NCBI GenBank assembly: GCA_963755755.1
Contig: CAVWLJ010000011.1
Location: forward strand, 1-64,000
Source: DATKNA01 sp963755755
Lineage (GTDB): Bacteria > Actinomycetota > Actinomycetes > Actinomycetales > Kineosporiaceae
Direction: 5' to 3'
Length of the DNA: 64,000 bases
Position 1 is the first letter of the stretch, and every line of letters starts with the position of its first letter. A program made the position numbers and the translations under genes. Positions 39,041 through 46,994 of the stretch are shown piece after piece. The notes below the pieces were generated by a model, which was not told the DNA's origin, made no database searches, and was given only the letters and a program-made list of their open reading frames with translations.

Positions 39041-39403
39041 GCGGGCGGAGCCCCGACGGCAGCCCGGCACGGGCGCGGGCGTGCGCCAGGAGCGGACCCC
39101 ACTCGGCCAGGGAGGTCGAGACGACCTCGAACGTCGACCAGTACCGAGCCGTCCGGGAAGCCGGAGCAGGCCGTCAGCCGGGCACCGTTCGCCGCCGCGA
39201 CCGCCGCCGCCCGGGAGCAGGCGGGCGGGCTCGCCGGGCACCGGCACGGCGGCGAGCGCCGCGAGGTCGGCGGCGGCCTCGGCACGCCGGCCGGCGAGGA
39301 GCGCCGCGGCGAGACCGGCCGCGAGCGTCGCCAGGACCAGGCCCGCCGCGCAGACCCCGAGCACCAGGACGGTCCCGGACCCTCGGTCGTCGCGGCGCCT
39401 CAC
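39020..39403 (-). CDS. Rv3654c-family TadE-like pilus-locus protein, 3' end unclear
   Basis: GTG 39403 overlaps the tadE stop as GTGA. RRRDDRGSGTVLVLGVCAAG is the Rv3654c-type N-terminus, leading into the transmembrane stretch LVLATLAAGLAAALLAGRRA, then EAAADLAALAA. After a shift: CSRAAAVAAANGARLTACSG and FPDGSVLVDV; after another, EVVSTSLAEWGPLLAHARAR. The true stop cannot be fixed because of the shifts. Predicted small membrane or secreted component of the Tad/Flp apparatus. Last gene of the tad operon. Confidence 0.65.
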
Positions 39404-39756
39404 GGCAGCACCGAAGACGGCTCGACGTCCGCGACCGCCCGGGATCCGACCTCGACCCGCCAGCCGAGCGGCAGCCCCACGGACGCCCGCACCTCGACGA
39501 CCGCCTCCTCCCCCGACGCCCCCGCGGAGACGGCGGCGCCGGTCGGAGCGATCGAGGAGGCACGAGCGACGACCGAGGGGCCGCTCTCACCCCGCGCCGC
39601 GAGCCGCACGCCCGCGCGGGCGGCGTCCACGCAGCGCAGGTCCGCCACCGCCACCTGACCCACGCAGACGAGGACCACCGCCACGAGGACGATGGCCGGT
39701 AGCGCCACCGCCGTCTCCGCCGTGACGCTCCCCCGGCCGGCCCGGCGCGCGCTCAC
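39400..39756 (-). CDS. TadE-like minor pilin
   Basis: 118 residues: GSVTAETAVALPAIVLVAVV, then VCVGQVAVADLRCVDAARAG and a C-terminal beta-rich part (GEEAVVEVRASVGLPLGWRV). The E in the hydrophobic N-terminal helix (TAETAVALP) is the mark of TadE-type pseudopilins cleaved by prepilin peptidase. GTG 39756 overlaps the DUF4244 stop as GTGA. Intact. Confidence 0.8.
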   Translation of the reverse strand: MSARRAGRGSVTAETAVALPAIVLVAVVLVCVGQVAVADLRCVDAARAGVRLAARGESGPSVVARASSIAPTGAAVSAGASGEEAVVEVRASVGLPLGWRVEVGSRAVADVEPSSVLP

Positions 39757-39953
39757 CCGGCGAGAGCCTTCTGGATGATGCCGAGCAGCAGGCCGCGCAC
39801 GGTGCCGCTGCGCAGGATCGCCACCAGCAGGCCGGCGAAGCCGCACGCCGCCAGCGTGACCACGGCGTACTCGGCGGTCGCCATCCCGGCGTCGGCCGCT
39901 CGCCGCCCGCATCGACGCACCTGCCGGGACCGTGCTCGGACGATGTCGTTCAT
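39753..39953 (-). CDS. DUF4244 Flp-type pilin (Rv3656c-like)
   Basis: 66 residues: RRAADAGMATAEYAVVTLAA, CGFAGLLVAILRSGTVRGLL, LGIIQKALAG. GMATAEYAVV matches the Flp prepilin cleavage region (G/xxxxEY). After cleavage a short hydrophobic fibre subunit results. ATG 39953 with aggagg seven bases upstream. Likely the major pilin of the Tad pilus. Intact. Confidence 0.85.
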   Translation of the reverse strand: MNDIVRARSRQVRRCGRRAADAGMATAEYAVVTLAACGFAGLLVAILRSGTVRGLLLGIIQKALAG

Positions 39954-40078
39954 GGGTCCTCCTCGATGGGATCGGGTACCCCTCGACCCTGCTGCGCCGG
40001 CCCGATCCCCGGCAGGACCCCGGTCCGCGCCTGTGGACGGTGGGGCGGGGGTCGCCCGAGCTGTGGACGGACACGTCC

Positions 40079-40633
40079 TCACTCCCCGCCGAGCAGCGCC
40101 AGGACCATGGGGACGACCGTGAGCAGCACGAACGCGGGCAGGAGGCAGAGGCCCGTCGGCAGGACCACCCGGACGCCGAGGCGCGCGGCGGCCAGCCGAC
40201 GGCGAGCGGTCCGGCGGCGTCGCTCGTCGGCGGCCGCCGAGACCAGCAGGGCCGCAGGCGGCACCCCCGCGTCGCGGGCCAGCAGCAGCGTGCGGTCGAG
40301 CAGCTGGACCCACTCCGGCCCCGGGTAGGGCGGCGGATCGGGCAGCGCCAGCTCGTGCCGGCGGGCCAGGGCCACGAGGTGCGGGGCGACACCGGCGCCG
40401 TAGGCCTCGAGACCTTCGGCGACCAGCCGGAGCGTGGCGGGGACCGGAGCGCCGGCACCGAGCACGGCCGCGACGAGGTCGAGGACGAGCGGAGCGGGTA
40501 CCTCCGCGGGGCTTCCTCGCTCGACCTCCCGCCCGCGACCCGCCGCCCGGCGCAGCCGGGCGGGGTTACCCGACGAGCGAGCGAGGACGACGGCGATCCC
40601 GGTGAGCAGGCCGGCGGCCAGCACCGCGCTCAT
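40079..40633 (-). CDS. tadC: TadC-like type II secretion F-domain protein
   Basis: 184 residues with a T2SSF domain: DLVAAVLGAGAPVPATLRLV, GLEAYGAGVAPHLVALARRH, TLLLARDAGVPPAALLVSAA, then a terminal TM helix LCLLPAFVLLTVVPMVLALL. Membrane platform of the Tad secretion system. ATG 40633 overlaps the tadB stop (ATGA). Intact. A 125-bp gap separates it from the pilin gene. Confidence 0.85.
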   Translation of the reverse strand: MSAVLAAGLLTGIAVVLARSSGNPARLRRAAGRGREVERGSPAEVPAPLVLDLVAAVLGAGAPVPATLRLVAEGLEAYGAGVAPHLVALARRHELALPDPPPYPGPEWVQLLDRTLLLARDAGVPPAALLVSAAADERRRRTARRRLAAARLGVRVVLPTGLCLLPAFVLLTVVPMVLALLGGE

Positions 40634-41458
40634 CCGGCCGCCCCTCGTCCGTCGCGCGGGTCCCTCGCCACCTCCGGTCCGTCGCGGGCATCACCGGACG
40701 CCGTCCGTCTGTCGGGGGCGTCCCCCGCCGCCTCCGCGGTGTGGACGAGGCGCCGGATCCACCACCGGCCCGCGGCCCAGGCACCGGCCCCGGACAGCAG
40801 GCAGAGGTGGCCGGGGCCGGTGACGACGAGGACGTGCAGGGTGTCGACGCCGAGCAGCGCTCCGAGCCCCAGCCCCGCCACCGGGAGGACGGACATCACG
40901 GCGGCGGTCGCCTTCGGCGCGGCCAGGGCGATCCTCGTCTCGGCCGCTGCCGCCTCCTCGGCGCGCAGTCCGGCCGCGAGGCCGTCGAGCACCTCCGCCG
41001 TGGGCGCGCCGGATCGCTCGCACAGGTCGAGCGCCGCGGCGAGCGGGACCGCGGCGGCGCGGCCCCGCGCGGCCGACTGCCACAGCGCACGCGCCACCCG
41101 GTACTCCGAGCTCGAGGCGCTGCGCCACGGCCCCGGCGAGGGGAGCGAAGGGGCCGGGACGGGCTGCGAGCAGCGCCCACGTGCGGGACGGCGGCAGGCC
41201 GGCTCGGAACGCGGCCGCGAGGTGCTCGGCGAGATCGGCCACGTCCAGCGTGCGGTCAGCAGCCGGGCCGGCCGGCCCCGCCGACGAGATCCGCGCGGCA
41301 GCCGCGGTAGAGGCAGCCGCCGCGGTCGGCCGGCGGGACGCGGACAGCGCGCGCAGGCGATCCACCCGGCGACGGGACCGCTCCCGGGAGGTCGGCGCCG
41401 CGAGCACCGCCAGCGCCACGAGTGCGCCCGCCATCACCGCGGGCTGCGCCACGAACAT
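40630..41458 (-). CDS. tadB: TadB-like type II secretion F-domain protein
   Basis: Starts MFVAQPAVMAGALVALAVLA (TM), then LDVADLAEHLAAAFRAGLPP, LLAARPGPFAPLAGAVAQRL. After one frame shift near 41110 come AAALDLCERSGAPTAEVLDG, LAAPKATAAVMSVLPVAGLG and a TM end region (VVTGPGHLCLLSGAGAWAAG). Second inner-membrane platform protein of the Tad machine. Its C-terminal tail repeats Asp/Arg-rich units (DARDGPEVARDPRDG). Located between tadA and tadC. Confidence 0.82.
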
Positions 41459-41465
41459 CGCTGCC

Positions 41466-42506
41466 TCACCCCACCGGAGGGAGGCCGAGGCGCCGCCGGA
41501 GCGCGGACCAGACCGGTTCGTGGTGACGCACCGGATCACGCCCGTTCCAGGACGCGGCCGGCTGCACCGCGAGTGATCCGTCCACGGCCCGGCCGAGCAC
41601 GGCCAGTTCCGCCAGCCGCCGGCGGCTCCCGTCGCGCCGCACGTGGAGCACGGCCTCGAAGGCCGCGGCCGCCTGGGCCGCCACGGCGACGGGGTCGAGG
41701 CCGGCCGCGCCGCCGAGGGCTTCCAGGCGCGCCGGGACGTCCGCCGCCGTGTTGGCGTGGAGCGTGGCGCAGCCACCGGCGTGACCCGTGTTCAGGGCGG
41801 CGAGCAGGTCACGGACCTCGGACCCACGGCACTCGCCGACGACGATGCGGTCCGGGCGCATCCGCAGCGCCTGGCGGGTGAGATCGGCGAGCGTGACCTC
41901 ACCGCGCCCCTCGACGTTGGCGTGCCGGGCTTCGAGGCGCACGACGTGCGGGTGCACGGGATGCAGCTCGCCCACGTCTTCGACGAGCACGAGGCGCTCG
42001 CGGGCGGACACGAGCGAGAGCAGTGCCGCCAGAAGGGTCGTCTTGCCGGCGCCGGTGCCCCCGCTGACGAGGAACGCCGCGCGAGAGGAGATCAGCGCGC
42101 GCAGCACGTCCACCCACCCCGGCGGAAGGCTGCCCGCGGCGTCGAGCGCGGCGAGGTCGAGGCGGCCCGGCCGGAGCATGCGCAGGCTGAGGTGCGTCCC
42201 GGCCGGGGCCACCGGTGGGACGACGGCGTGCATGCGGACCCCCGCCGGGAGCCGGGCGTCGACCCAGGGGCGGCTCTCGTCGAGGCGTCGCCCGGCCGCC
42301 GCCGCCAGCCGCACGGCCAGTGCCCGGACCCCGGTCTCGCCGCCGAGGTCGACCCGGACCCGCTCCGGGCCGCCGCCCCGGTCGATCCACACCCCGTCGG
42401 CGCCGTTGACGAGGACGTCGGTGACCGCCGGGTCGTCGACGAAGGCCTGCAGCGGCCCGAGCATCCACGCCTGCTGACCCACCGCGTCGCCGAACACGCT
42501 CCTCAC
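41466..42506 (-). CDS. tadA: Tad pilus assembly ATPase TadA
   Basis: Intact 346-residue secretion ATPase: PAVTDVLVNGADGVWIDRGG, RLPAGVRMHAVVPPVAPAGT, Walker A FLVSGGTGAGKTTLLAALLS, Asp box LVLVEDVGELHP, Walker B region RPDRIVVGECRGSEVRDLLA, and LNTGHAGGCATLHANTAAD. It powers pilus assembly from the cytoplasm. GTG/ATG at 42506 overlaps the CpaE-like stop (GTGA). Followed seven bases later by tadB. Confidence 0.9.
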   Translation of the reverse strand: MRSVFGDAVGQQAWMLGPLQAFVDDPAVTDVLVNGADGVWIDRGGGPERVRVDLGGETGVRALAVRLAAAAGRRLDESRPWVDARLPAGVRMHAVVPPVAPAGTHLSLRMLRPGRLDLAALDAAGSLPPGWVDVLRALISSRAAFLVSGGTGAGKTTLLAALLSLVSARERLVLVEDVGELHPVHPHVVRLEARHANVEGRGEVTLADLTRQALRMRPDRIVVGECRGSEVRDLLAALNTGHAGGCATLHANTAADVPARLEALGGAAGLDPVAVAAQAAAAFEAVLHVRRDGSRRRLAELAVLGRAVDGSLAVQPAASWNGRDPVRHHEPVWSALRRRLGLPPVG

Positions 42507-43546
42507 GCCGCCAGGACCGCGGCGAGCAGCCGGGCGGACAAGGTCGCGAGCGGGCCACGCGGGCGGAGCGGCGGGACGTCTCCGCGGTCCAGTGCCGCCG
42601 CCAGCCCCTGCTCGGGCTTGAGGTGACCGGCGAGCGGCAGCCCGAGCGCGTCCGCAACGGCCTCGGCCGACAGGCCCGACGGCGCGGGACCCCGCACCAC
42701 GACCGCGAGATCGGCGGCGACGGCGTCCAGCCCGGCTGCGACCCGCACCGCCGCGGCCGCCGCACGCACGTCGGCGGGGACGACGACGAACACCCGCCGG
42801 GCGGCCGCGAGCACCACCCGCGCGGCATCGTCGACGTGCCGGGGCAGATCCGCCACCACGAGGTCGCCGTCCTCGGCGGCGGAGTCGAGGGCCGCCTCGA
42901 CGGCCCGCGCCGGCACGCTCGTACGGTCCGAGCGATCCCAGGTGAGGAGGCTGACACCGCAGACGGAGGGTGCGGTGGACCTGACGGCGCCGGGAGGCAA
43001 CCGCCCCGGCGCGTTCCGCAGGTCCTGCCAGCGCAGGCCGCCGGCGCCCTCGGCACCGAAGACGAGATCGACCCCTCCCCCGAGCGGGTCGAGGTCGAGC
43101 AGCGTCACCGCGAGGTCCCGCCGGGCGGCGGTGAGCGCGAGCGCCGTCGCGAGGGTCGTGGCTCCCGCACCGCCGCAGCCGCCCACGACGGCGACCACGG
43201 GAGCCCGTCCGACGCTGCGCACGGCGCGGCCGATGCGGGTCGCGAGCCAGGCCTCGGCGTCCGGGAGCACGGCGACCGTCTCGGCGCCCAGCCGCACGGC
43301 GTCACTCCACACGCCTGGGCCGGGATCACCGGCGCAGACCAGGACGAGACCCGCTCCGGCCCGGTTCGCCAGCGCTTCCGCGGACCTCGTCAAGGGCCAC
43401 TGCGCCAGGACCAGGGCCGCGTCCACGGGCGCTCGCGGACCGTCAGGGCCGGGGCGCAGCGGCTCGGCGCCGGCGCCACGGACGAGGCGGACGAGGACGC
43501 CCGCCGGTTCCGGTTCGTTCGCGATCACCACGACGTCGTGCGCCAT
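42503..43546 (-). CDS. CpaE/Ssd-like ParA-type ATPase of the tad locus
   Basis: Intact 347 residues. An N-terminal receiver-like region (HDVVVIANEPEPAGVLVRLV, VDAALVLAQWPLTRSAEAL) is followed by a MinD/ParA-type domain: VVAVVGGCGGAGATTLATAL (deviant Walker A), VTLLDLDPLGGGVDLVFGAE, DGDLVVADLPRHVDDAARVV. It resembles CpaE and the mycobacterial septum-site protein Ssd (Rv3660c). Probably positions the Tad machinery. First gene of the operon; ATG 43546. Confidence 0.85.
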   Translation of the reverse strand: MAHDVVVIANEPEPAGVLVRLVRGAGAEPLRPGPDGPRAPVDAALVLAQWPLTRSAEALANRAGAGLVLVCAGDPGPGVWSDAVRLGAETVAVLPDAEAWLATRIGRAVRSVGRAPVVAVVGGCGGAGATTLATALALTAARRDLAVTLLDLDPLGGGVDLVFGAEGAGGLRWQDLRNAPGRLPPGAVRSTAPSVCGVSLLTWDRSDRTSVPARAVEAALDSAAEDGDLVVADLPRHVDDAARVVLAAARRVFVVVPADVRAAAAAVRVAAGLDAVAADLAVVVRGPAPSGLSAEAVADALGLPLAGHLKPEQGLAAALDRGDVPPLRPRGPLATLSARLLAAVLAA

Positions 43547-43725
43547 CGTCCCTCGTCTCCGCCGCCGATCCGACCGGACGAGCCTGGTGCGGGGCGAGCG
43601 GGCGGAACAGCCCGTCTCCCAGCGGCTGTGGACGCCGGGACGACCACCGAGAACCTGTGGACGAGCGATCGGCGCAGGGCGCCGTGGTCACGCACAGCGA
43701 GCCCCGCAGACCTTCGCGCAAAAGC

Positions 43726-43758
43726 GACGACCCCCGCTGGGGGGGAGCGGGGGTCGTC
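43726..43758. promoter_or_regulatory. 13-bp perfect hairpin
   Basis: gacgacccccgct pairs exactly with agcgggggtcgtc around a seven-G loop. It lies in the leader of the HAD gene (or upstream of the tad promoter). It could be a terminator, attenuator or processing site; no T-tract follows on either strand. Confidence 0.55.
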
Positions 43759-43905
43759 TACCAGTCCGGCTCGGGGGGGAGGAGCCGGTTCTGGCGCACG
43801 GCTTTCGCCGGCGTCGCAAGTGTGTACCCGCGGCGACGTTCATGCAACCGTGTGGGGGTTTTTGATCGACTGAATCGACGCAACGCCGCCCAGGTGGACG
43901 TGATC

Positions 43906-43942
43906 CGCCGCAAACCCCCCAGGTCGGGGGCGGTTTGCGGCG
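43906..43942. promoter_or_regulatory. 11-bp hairpin in the HAD-gene leader
   Basis: cgccgcaaacc pairs with ggtttgcggcg, with further C/G pairing inside the loop, ending 47 bases before ATG 43990. Confidence 0.5.
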
Positions 43943-43989
43943 TACGACGGCTCCAACGGTCGCACGAGGAGCGCTCGTGTCCCGCGCCT

Positions 43990-44823
43990 ATGGTGGAGAC
44001 CGTGACGAGTGTCGGGCAGCAGGGAGCAGCCTTCTTCGACCTGGACAAGACGGTCATCGCCCGGTCGAGCACGCTCGCCTTCTCCCGGCCGCTCTACGCC
44101 GGCGGCCTGATCAACCGTCGCGCAGTGTTACGCAGCACCTATGCCCACTTCATGTATCTGGTGGGCGGCGCGGACCACGACCAGATGGAGCGCATGCGCG
44201 GCTACCTGTCGTCCCTGGTGAGCGGGTGGGACGTGCAGCAGGTCCGCGACATCGTCGCGGAGACCCTGCTCGAGATCATCGAGCCCGTCGTCTACCACGA
44301 GGCCATCACGCTCATCGCCGAGCACCACGCCGCAGGCCGGGACGTCGTCATCGTGTCCACGAGCGGAGCCGAGCTCGTCGAACCGATCGCGCACCTGCTC
44401 GGCGCGGACGCCGTCATCGCGACCCGGATGGCGGTGCGGGACGGCCGGTACACCGGCGAGATCGACTTCTATGCGTACCGCGAGAACAAGGCCTCGGCCA
44501 TCCTCGAGCTCGCGGCCGAGCGCGGCTACGACCTCGAGGCCAGCTACGCCTACAGCGACTCCGTCACGGACGTGCCGATGCTGGAGGCGGTCGGGCACCC
44601 GTTCGCCGTCAACCCGGACCGCGCACTGCGGCGGGAGGCGCTTGCACGCAGCTGGCCGGTGCTCGACTTCACCCACCCCGCCCCGCTGCGGCGGCGCCTG
44701 GCCGATCGCTTCGACCACGTCCCGAAGGCGCCGTCGCGTGCCCTGGTCCCGGCCGTCGCCGCGCTCGGCGTCACGGCCGTGCTCACCTGGCTCGCCCTCC
44801 GCCGCCGGCCCCTCCCCAGCTGA
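43990..44823 (+). CDS. HAD-IB family hydrolase (SerB-like), membrane-anchored
   Basis: 277 residues. Motif I FFDLDKTVIARSSTLAF; cap region LYAGGLINRRAVLRSTYAHF; motif II VVIVSTSGAELVEPIAH; motif III/IV KASAILELAAERGYDLEASY, YAYSDSVTDVPMLEAVGHP. A C-terminal hydrophobic helix (VAALGVTAVLTWLALRR) suggests membrane association. A HAD phosphatase of the SerB/PSPase-like type (compare Rv3661 in the same position); substrate not known. ATG 43990 is used; the frame is open far upstream without homology. Intact. Confidence 0.87.
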   Translation: MVETVTSVGQQGAAFFDLDKTVIARSSTLAFSRPLYAGGLINRRAVLRSTYAHFMYLVGGADHDQMERMRGYLSSLVSGWDVQQVRDIVAETLLEIIEPVVYHEAITLIAEHHAAGRDVVIVSTSGAELVEPIAHLLGADAVIATRMAVRDGRYTGEIDFYAYRENKASAILELAAERGYDLEASYAYSDSVTDVPMLEAVGHPFAVNPDRALRREALARSWPVLDFTHPAPLRRRLADRFDHVPKAPSRALVPAVAALGVTAVLTWLALRRRPLPS

Positions 44824-44866
44824 TCACGACCTGAACACCGCCCGATCGGACCTGGTCTCTGCCTGA

Positions 44867-45733
44867 TCAGGAAGGGAGCCGGCCCGCAAGGACGGCGTCC
44901 GCCGCCCGGCCGCCCTCGGCCGCGCCCTCCACCACCGCCCGGGCGAAGAGCACGAGCCACTCCGCCACCCCGCGGGCGCTCCCCTCGCCGTACGCCGCCA
45001 GAGCCAGCGGGTACGGCGGGCCGGCGGCGAGCAGCCCCGCCTCCCAGACGGCGACGCCGGTCGGGTCCAGCCCCCGGCCCACGACGATCGCCCGGCACAG
45101 CGCCCGGGCCACGACGCCGTTCGCGGCGACGAACGGACGGAGCGTCGCGATCTCGGCGTGCGCGAGACCGGCCACGACCAGCGCGGGCACCGACGACGGG
45201 GCACCCACCAGGTCACCGAGCGCCGCGAGCCGGGCCGGCACTTCCTCGGCGTCCGGTGCGGGCAAGGGTGCGCCGGACGCCGTCAGCAGGTCCGCGCCCT
45301 CGCCGGGGACCTCGCCGGCGGTACGAGGACGCCCCAGCGCCGCGTCCGGCACCAAACCGGCGGCGGCGACGACGTGCAGCCGGGCGAGCGTCTGCCACGG
45401 CGAACGCTCCCATCCGGGCGACAGCGCCTCGGCCTCCGCATGCGCCCGCAGGACGCCGAGGGCGGTGCGCCCGGCGGCGTCGGGCGGGAAGGCCGCCGCT
45501 CCGCGCAGCACGTCCCGGACGAGCTCCAGTGGCAGCCGCGCGCCCGCCAGCGCCGCGGAGCTGCGTACTGCTCGCACCCCCGCCTCCGCCCGAGCCTCGT
45601 CCGCCCTGCGCCGCAGAGCGGGGTGCCATCGGAGCCGGCTGCACGCGTCCCGCGCCTCGCCGACGGCGGCGGCGACCTCGGGCAGAGCGGCGATCCGCTC
45701 GAGCGCGGCGACGGCGGACACGCCGCCGACCAT
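44867..45733 (-). CDS. Fic-fold protein with degenerate catalytic motif
   Basis: 288 residues. VSAVAALERIAALPEVAAAV, ALRRRADEARAEAGVRAVRS, ALAGARLPLELVRDVLRGAA, PSSVPALVVAGLAHAEIATL, RPFVAANGVVARALCRAIVV. The last matches the Fic core HPFxDGNGRxxR in position, but His is Arg (LRPF), Asp/Glu-Gly is AA, and the first Arg is Val. AMP transfer by the normal mechanism therefore looks impossible. Similar degenerate Fic proteins occur at this place in related genomes (compare Rv3641c). ATG 45733. Intact. Confidence 0.75.
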   Translation of the reverse strand: MVGGVSAVAALERIAALPEVAAAVGEARDACSRLRWHPALRRRADEARAEAGVRAVRSSAALAGARLPLELVRDVLRGAAAFPPDAAGRTALGVLRAHAEAEALSPGWERSPWQTLARLHVVAAAGLVPDAALGRPRTAGEVPGEGADLLTASGAPLPAPDAEEVPARLAALGDLVGAPSSVPALVVAGLAHAEIATLRPFVAANGVVARALCRAIVVGRGLDPTGVAVWEAGLLAAGPPYPLALAAYGEGSARGVAEWLVLFARAVVEGAAEGGRAADAVLAGRLPS

Positions 45734-45737
45734 AACG

Positions 45738-46034
45738 TCAGGGCCGCGGGTCGACCCGGGACCAGCGGCGCCGCGACCGCACCCCCGTCGCCGCGAGGCA
45801 GCGGGGGCAGAGGTGCCCGACCGCGTCCGCCGAGCCGCCCGACTCCGGCAGCACCTCCGCGAACGGGATGTGCGCGAACCGGTGCAGCCGGGTGCGGGAG
45901 AGCGCCAGCCCGCAGAGGGTCTGGTTGGTGCCGGGTGTCCAGGCATGGACGTCGCCGGCGGGGCGCCGCACGTTGTCGTCAGGATCCAGCCAGGTGCTCG
46001 AGGCCGCCGTCGCGGCGGACTGCTGTCGTGCCAC
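45738..46034 (-). CDS. Conserved hypothetical protein with Cys pairs
   Basis: 98 residues: STWLDPDDNVRRPAGDVHAW, TPGTNQTLCGLALSRTRLHR, FAHIPFAEVLPESGG, AVGHLCPRCLAATGVR. The TLCGLAL and LCPRC elements with nearby His suggest a small zinc-binding module. It stops four bases upstream of the Fic-like gene start, so the two are probably co-transcribed. Function unknown. Confidence 0.65.
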   Translation of the reverse strand: MARQQSAATAASSTWLDPDDNVRRPAGDVHAWTPGTNQTLCGLALSRTRLHRFAHIPFAEVLPESGGSADAVGHLCPRCLAATGVRSRRRWSRVDPRP

Positions 46035-46062
46035 GGACGCCCCATACCCCGCCGGCCGCGGG

Positions 46063-46635
46063 TCAGCCCGTCAGGGTCCGCAGGACGAGCACGAGGTCGA
46101 GCCCGCTCACCACGAGCGCGACGGCGGCGGCCGCGACCGTCGTCGTCCGGCGGTTGACGGCGACGCCCATGACGCGCGCCGGTCGGCGGTGAGCCGCAGC
46201 AGCGGAAAGAGCGCGAACGGGACGCCGCAGGAGAGCACGACCTGGCTGAGGACCAGGGCCCAGGTCGGGTCGACGCCGAGGGCGAGGATCGCGAGCGTCG
46301 GCGCCAGCGTGACGAGCCGGCGTGCGGTCAGCGGGATGCGCCGCCGCCGGAAGCCCTGCAGCACGATGTCGCCGGCGAGGGTGCCGACACCGGACGCCGC
46401 GAGCGCCGCCACCAGCAGGGCGACGCCGAAGAGTGTGCCCGCGACGGGAGCGAGGCCGCCGAGGGCCCGGTAGGTGGCAGCGATCGGGTCGCCCGCCAGG
46501 GAGCCACCGGTGAGCGCGCGGGCCGCCACGACGAGGATCACGACGTTGGTCAGGCCGGCCACGTGGAGGGCCACGGCGATGTCCCGCCGATGCGTGCGCA
46601 GCCGTTCGCGCAGCGGCCTCCCCGGTTCTCCCGGC
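46063..46635 (-). pseudogene. NRAMP divalent-metal transporter, C-terminal half only
   Basis: Reads RPLRERLRTHRRDIAVALHV, TNVVILVVAARALTGGSLA, LFGVALLVAALAASGVGTLA, GDIVLQGFRRRRIPLTARRL, VTLAPTLAILALGVDPTWAL, VLSQVVLSCGVPFALFPLLR, then after a shift near 46180 NRRTTTVAAAAVALVVSGLD. These are transmembrane helices 7-11 of an MntH-type transporter. The first half, including the DPGN metal-binding motif, is missing; the break is at about 46635, where a BTAD gene fragment on the other strand begins. Confidence 0.75.
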
Positions 46636-46638
46636 GCG

Positions 46639-46854
46639 CCGCCGCTCCGGGAGACCGCGCAGCGCGAGCTCATCGAGGTCTACCTCGCGGAGGGCAACCA
46701 CGCCGAGGCGCTGCGCCTGTACCAGAGCTACCGGCGGCGGCTCCGCGAGGACCTGGGTCTGTCGCCGTCACCGGTGATCCGCGCGCTGGTCGCGCCGCTG
46801 CTCGGCCGCCCGGCGGACGTCCGCCGGGCGGCGGCCGTCCGTCGCGCCCGCTGA
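46639..46854 (+). pseudogene. BTAD-domain transcriptional regulator, C-terminal end only
   Basis: About 70 codons: PPLRETAQRELIEVYLAEGN, HAEALRLYQSYRRRLREDLG, LSPSPVIRALVAPLLGR. This is the end of a bacterial transcriptional activator domain (BTAD) of SARP/AfsR-type regulators, whose DNA-binding N-terminus is absent. It abuts the broken NRAMP gene. It ends at 46854 before a palindromic terminator. Confidence 0.7.
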
Positions 46855-46907
46855 CCCGTCCGACTGTCGGCCCCGCCCGCGGCCCCTCCCCGGCTTCTCA
46901 CACCTGG

Positions 46908-46977
46908 CGCTGATCATGCAATCCGCGTTGATCTGTAGCGGCGTGACCACAGATCAACGCGGATTGCATGATCAGCG
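46908..46977. terminator. 29-bp perfect palindrome between convergent genes
   Basis: cgctgatcatgcaatccgcg-ttgatctgt pairs with its exact complement around the 12-base loop agcggcgtgacc. It lies between the BTAD fragment (+) and hutF (-). Probably a bidirectional terminator of the same class as 31203-31264 (both begin cgctgatca). Confidence 0.85.
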
Positions 46978-46994
46978 AGAAGTGGGGAGGCCGG

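Larger units (their letters stand above)
43547..43989. other. Divergent intergenic region with two hairpins
   Basis: 443 bp between the tad operon and the HAD gene. No gene; contains hairpins at 43726-43758 and 43906-43942, listed separately. Confidence 0.6.

Noticed and set aside
36890..39403. 837-codon reverse frame across the helicase
   Set aside because: Only its first part (tadE-like start at 39403) is real; the rest is the complement of the helicase.
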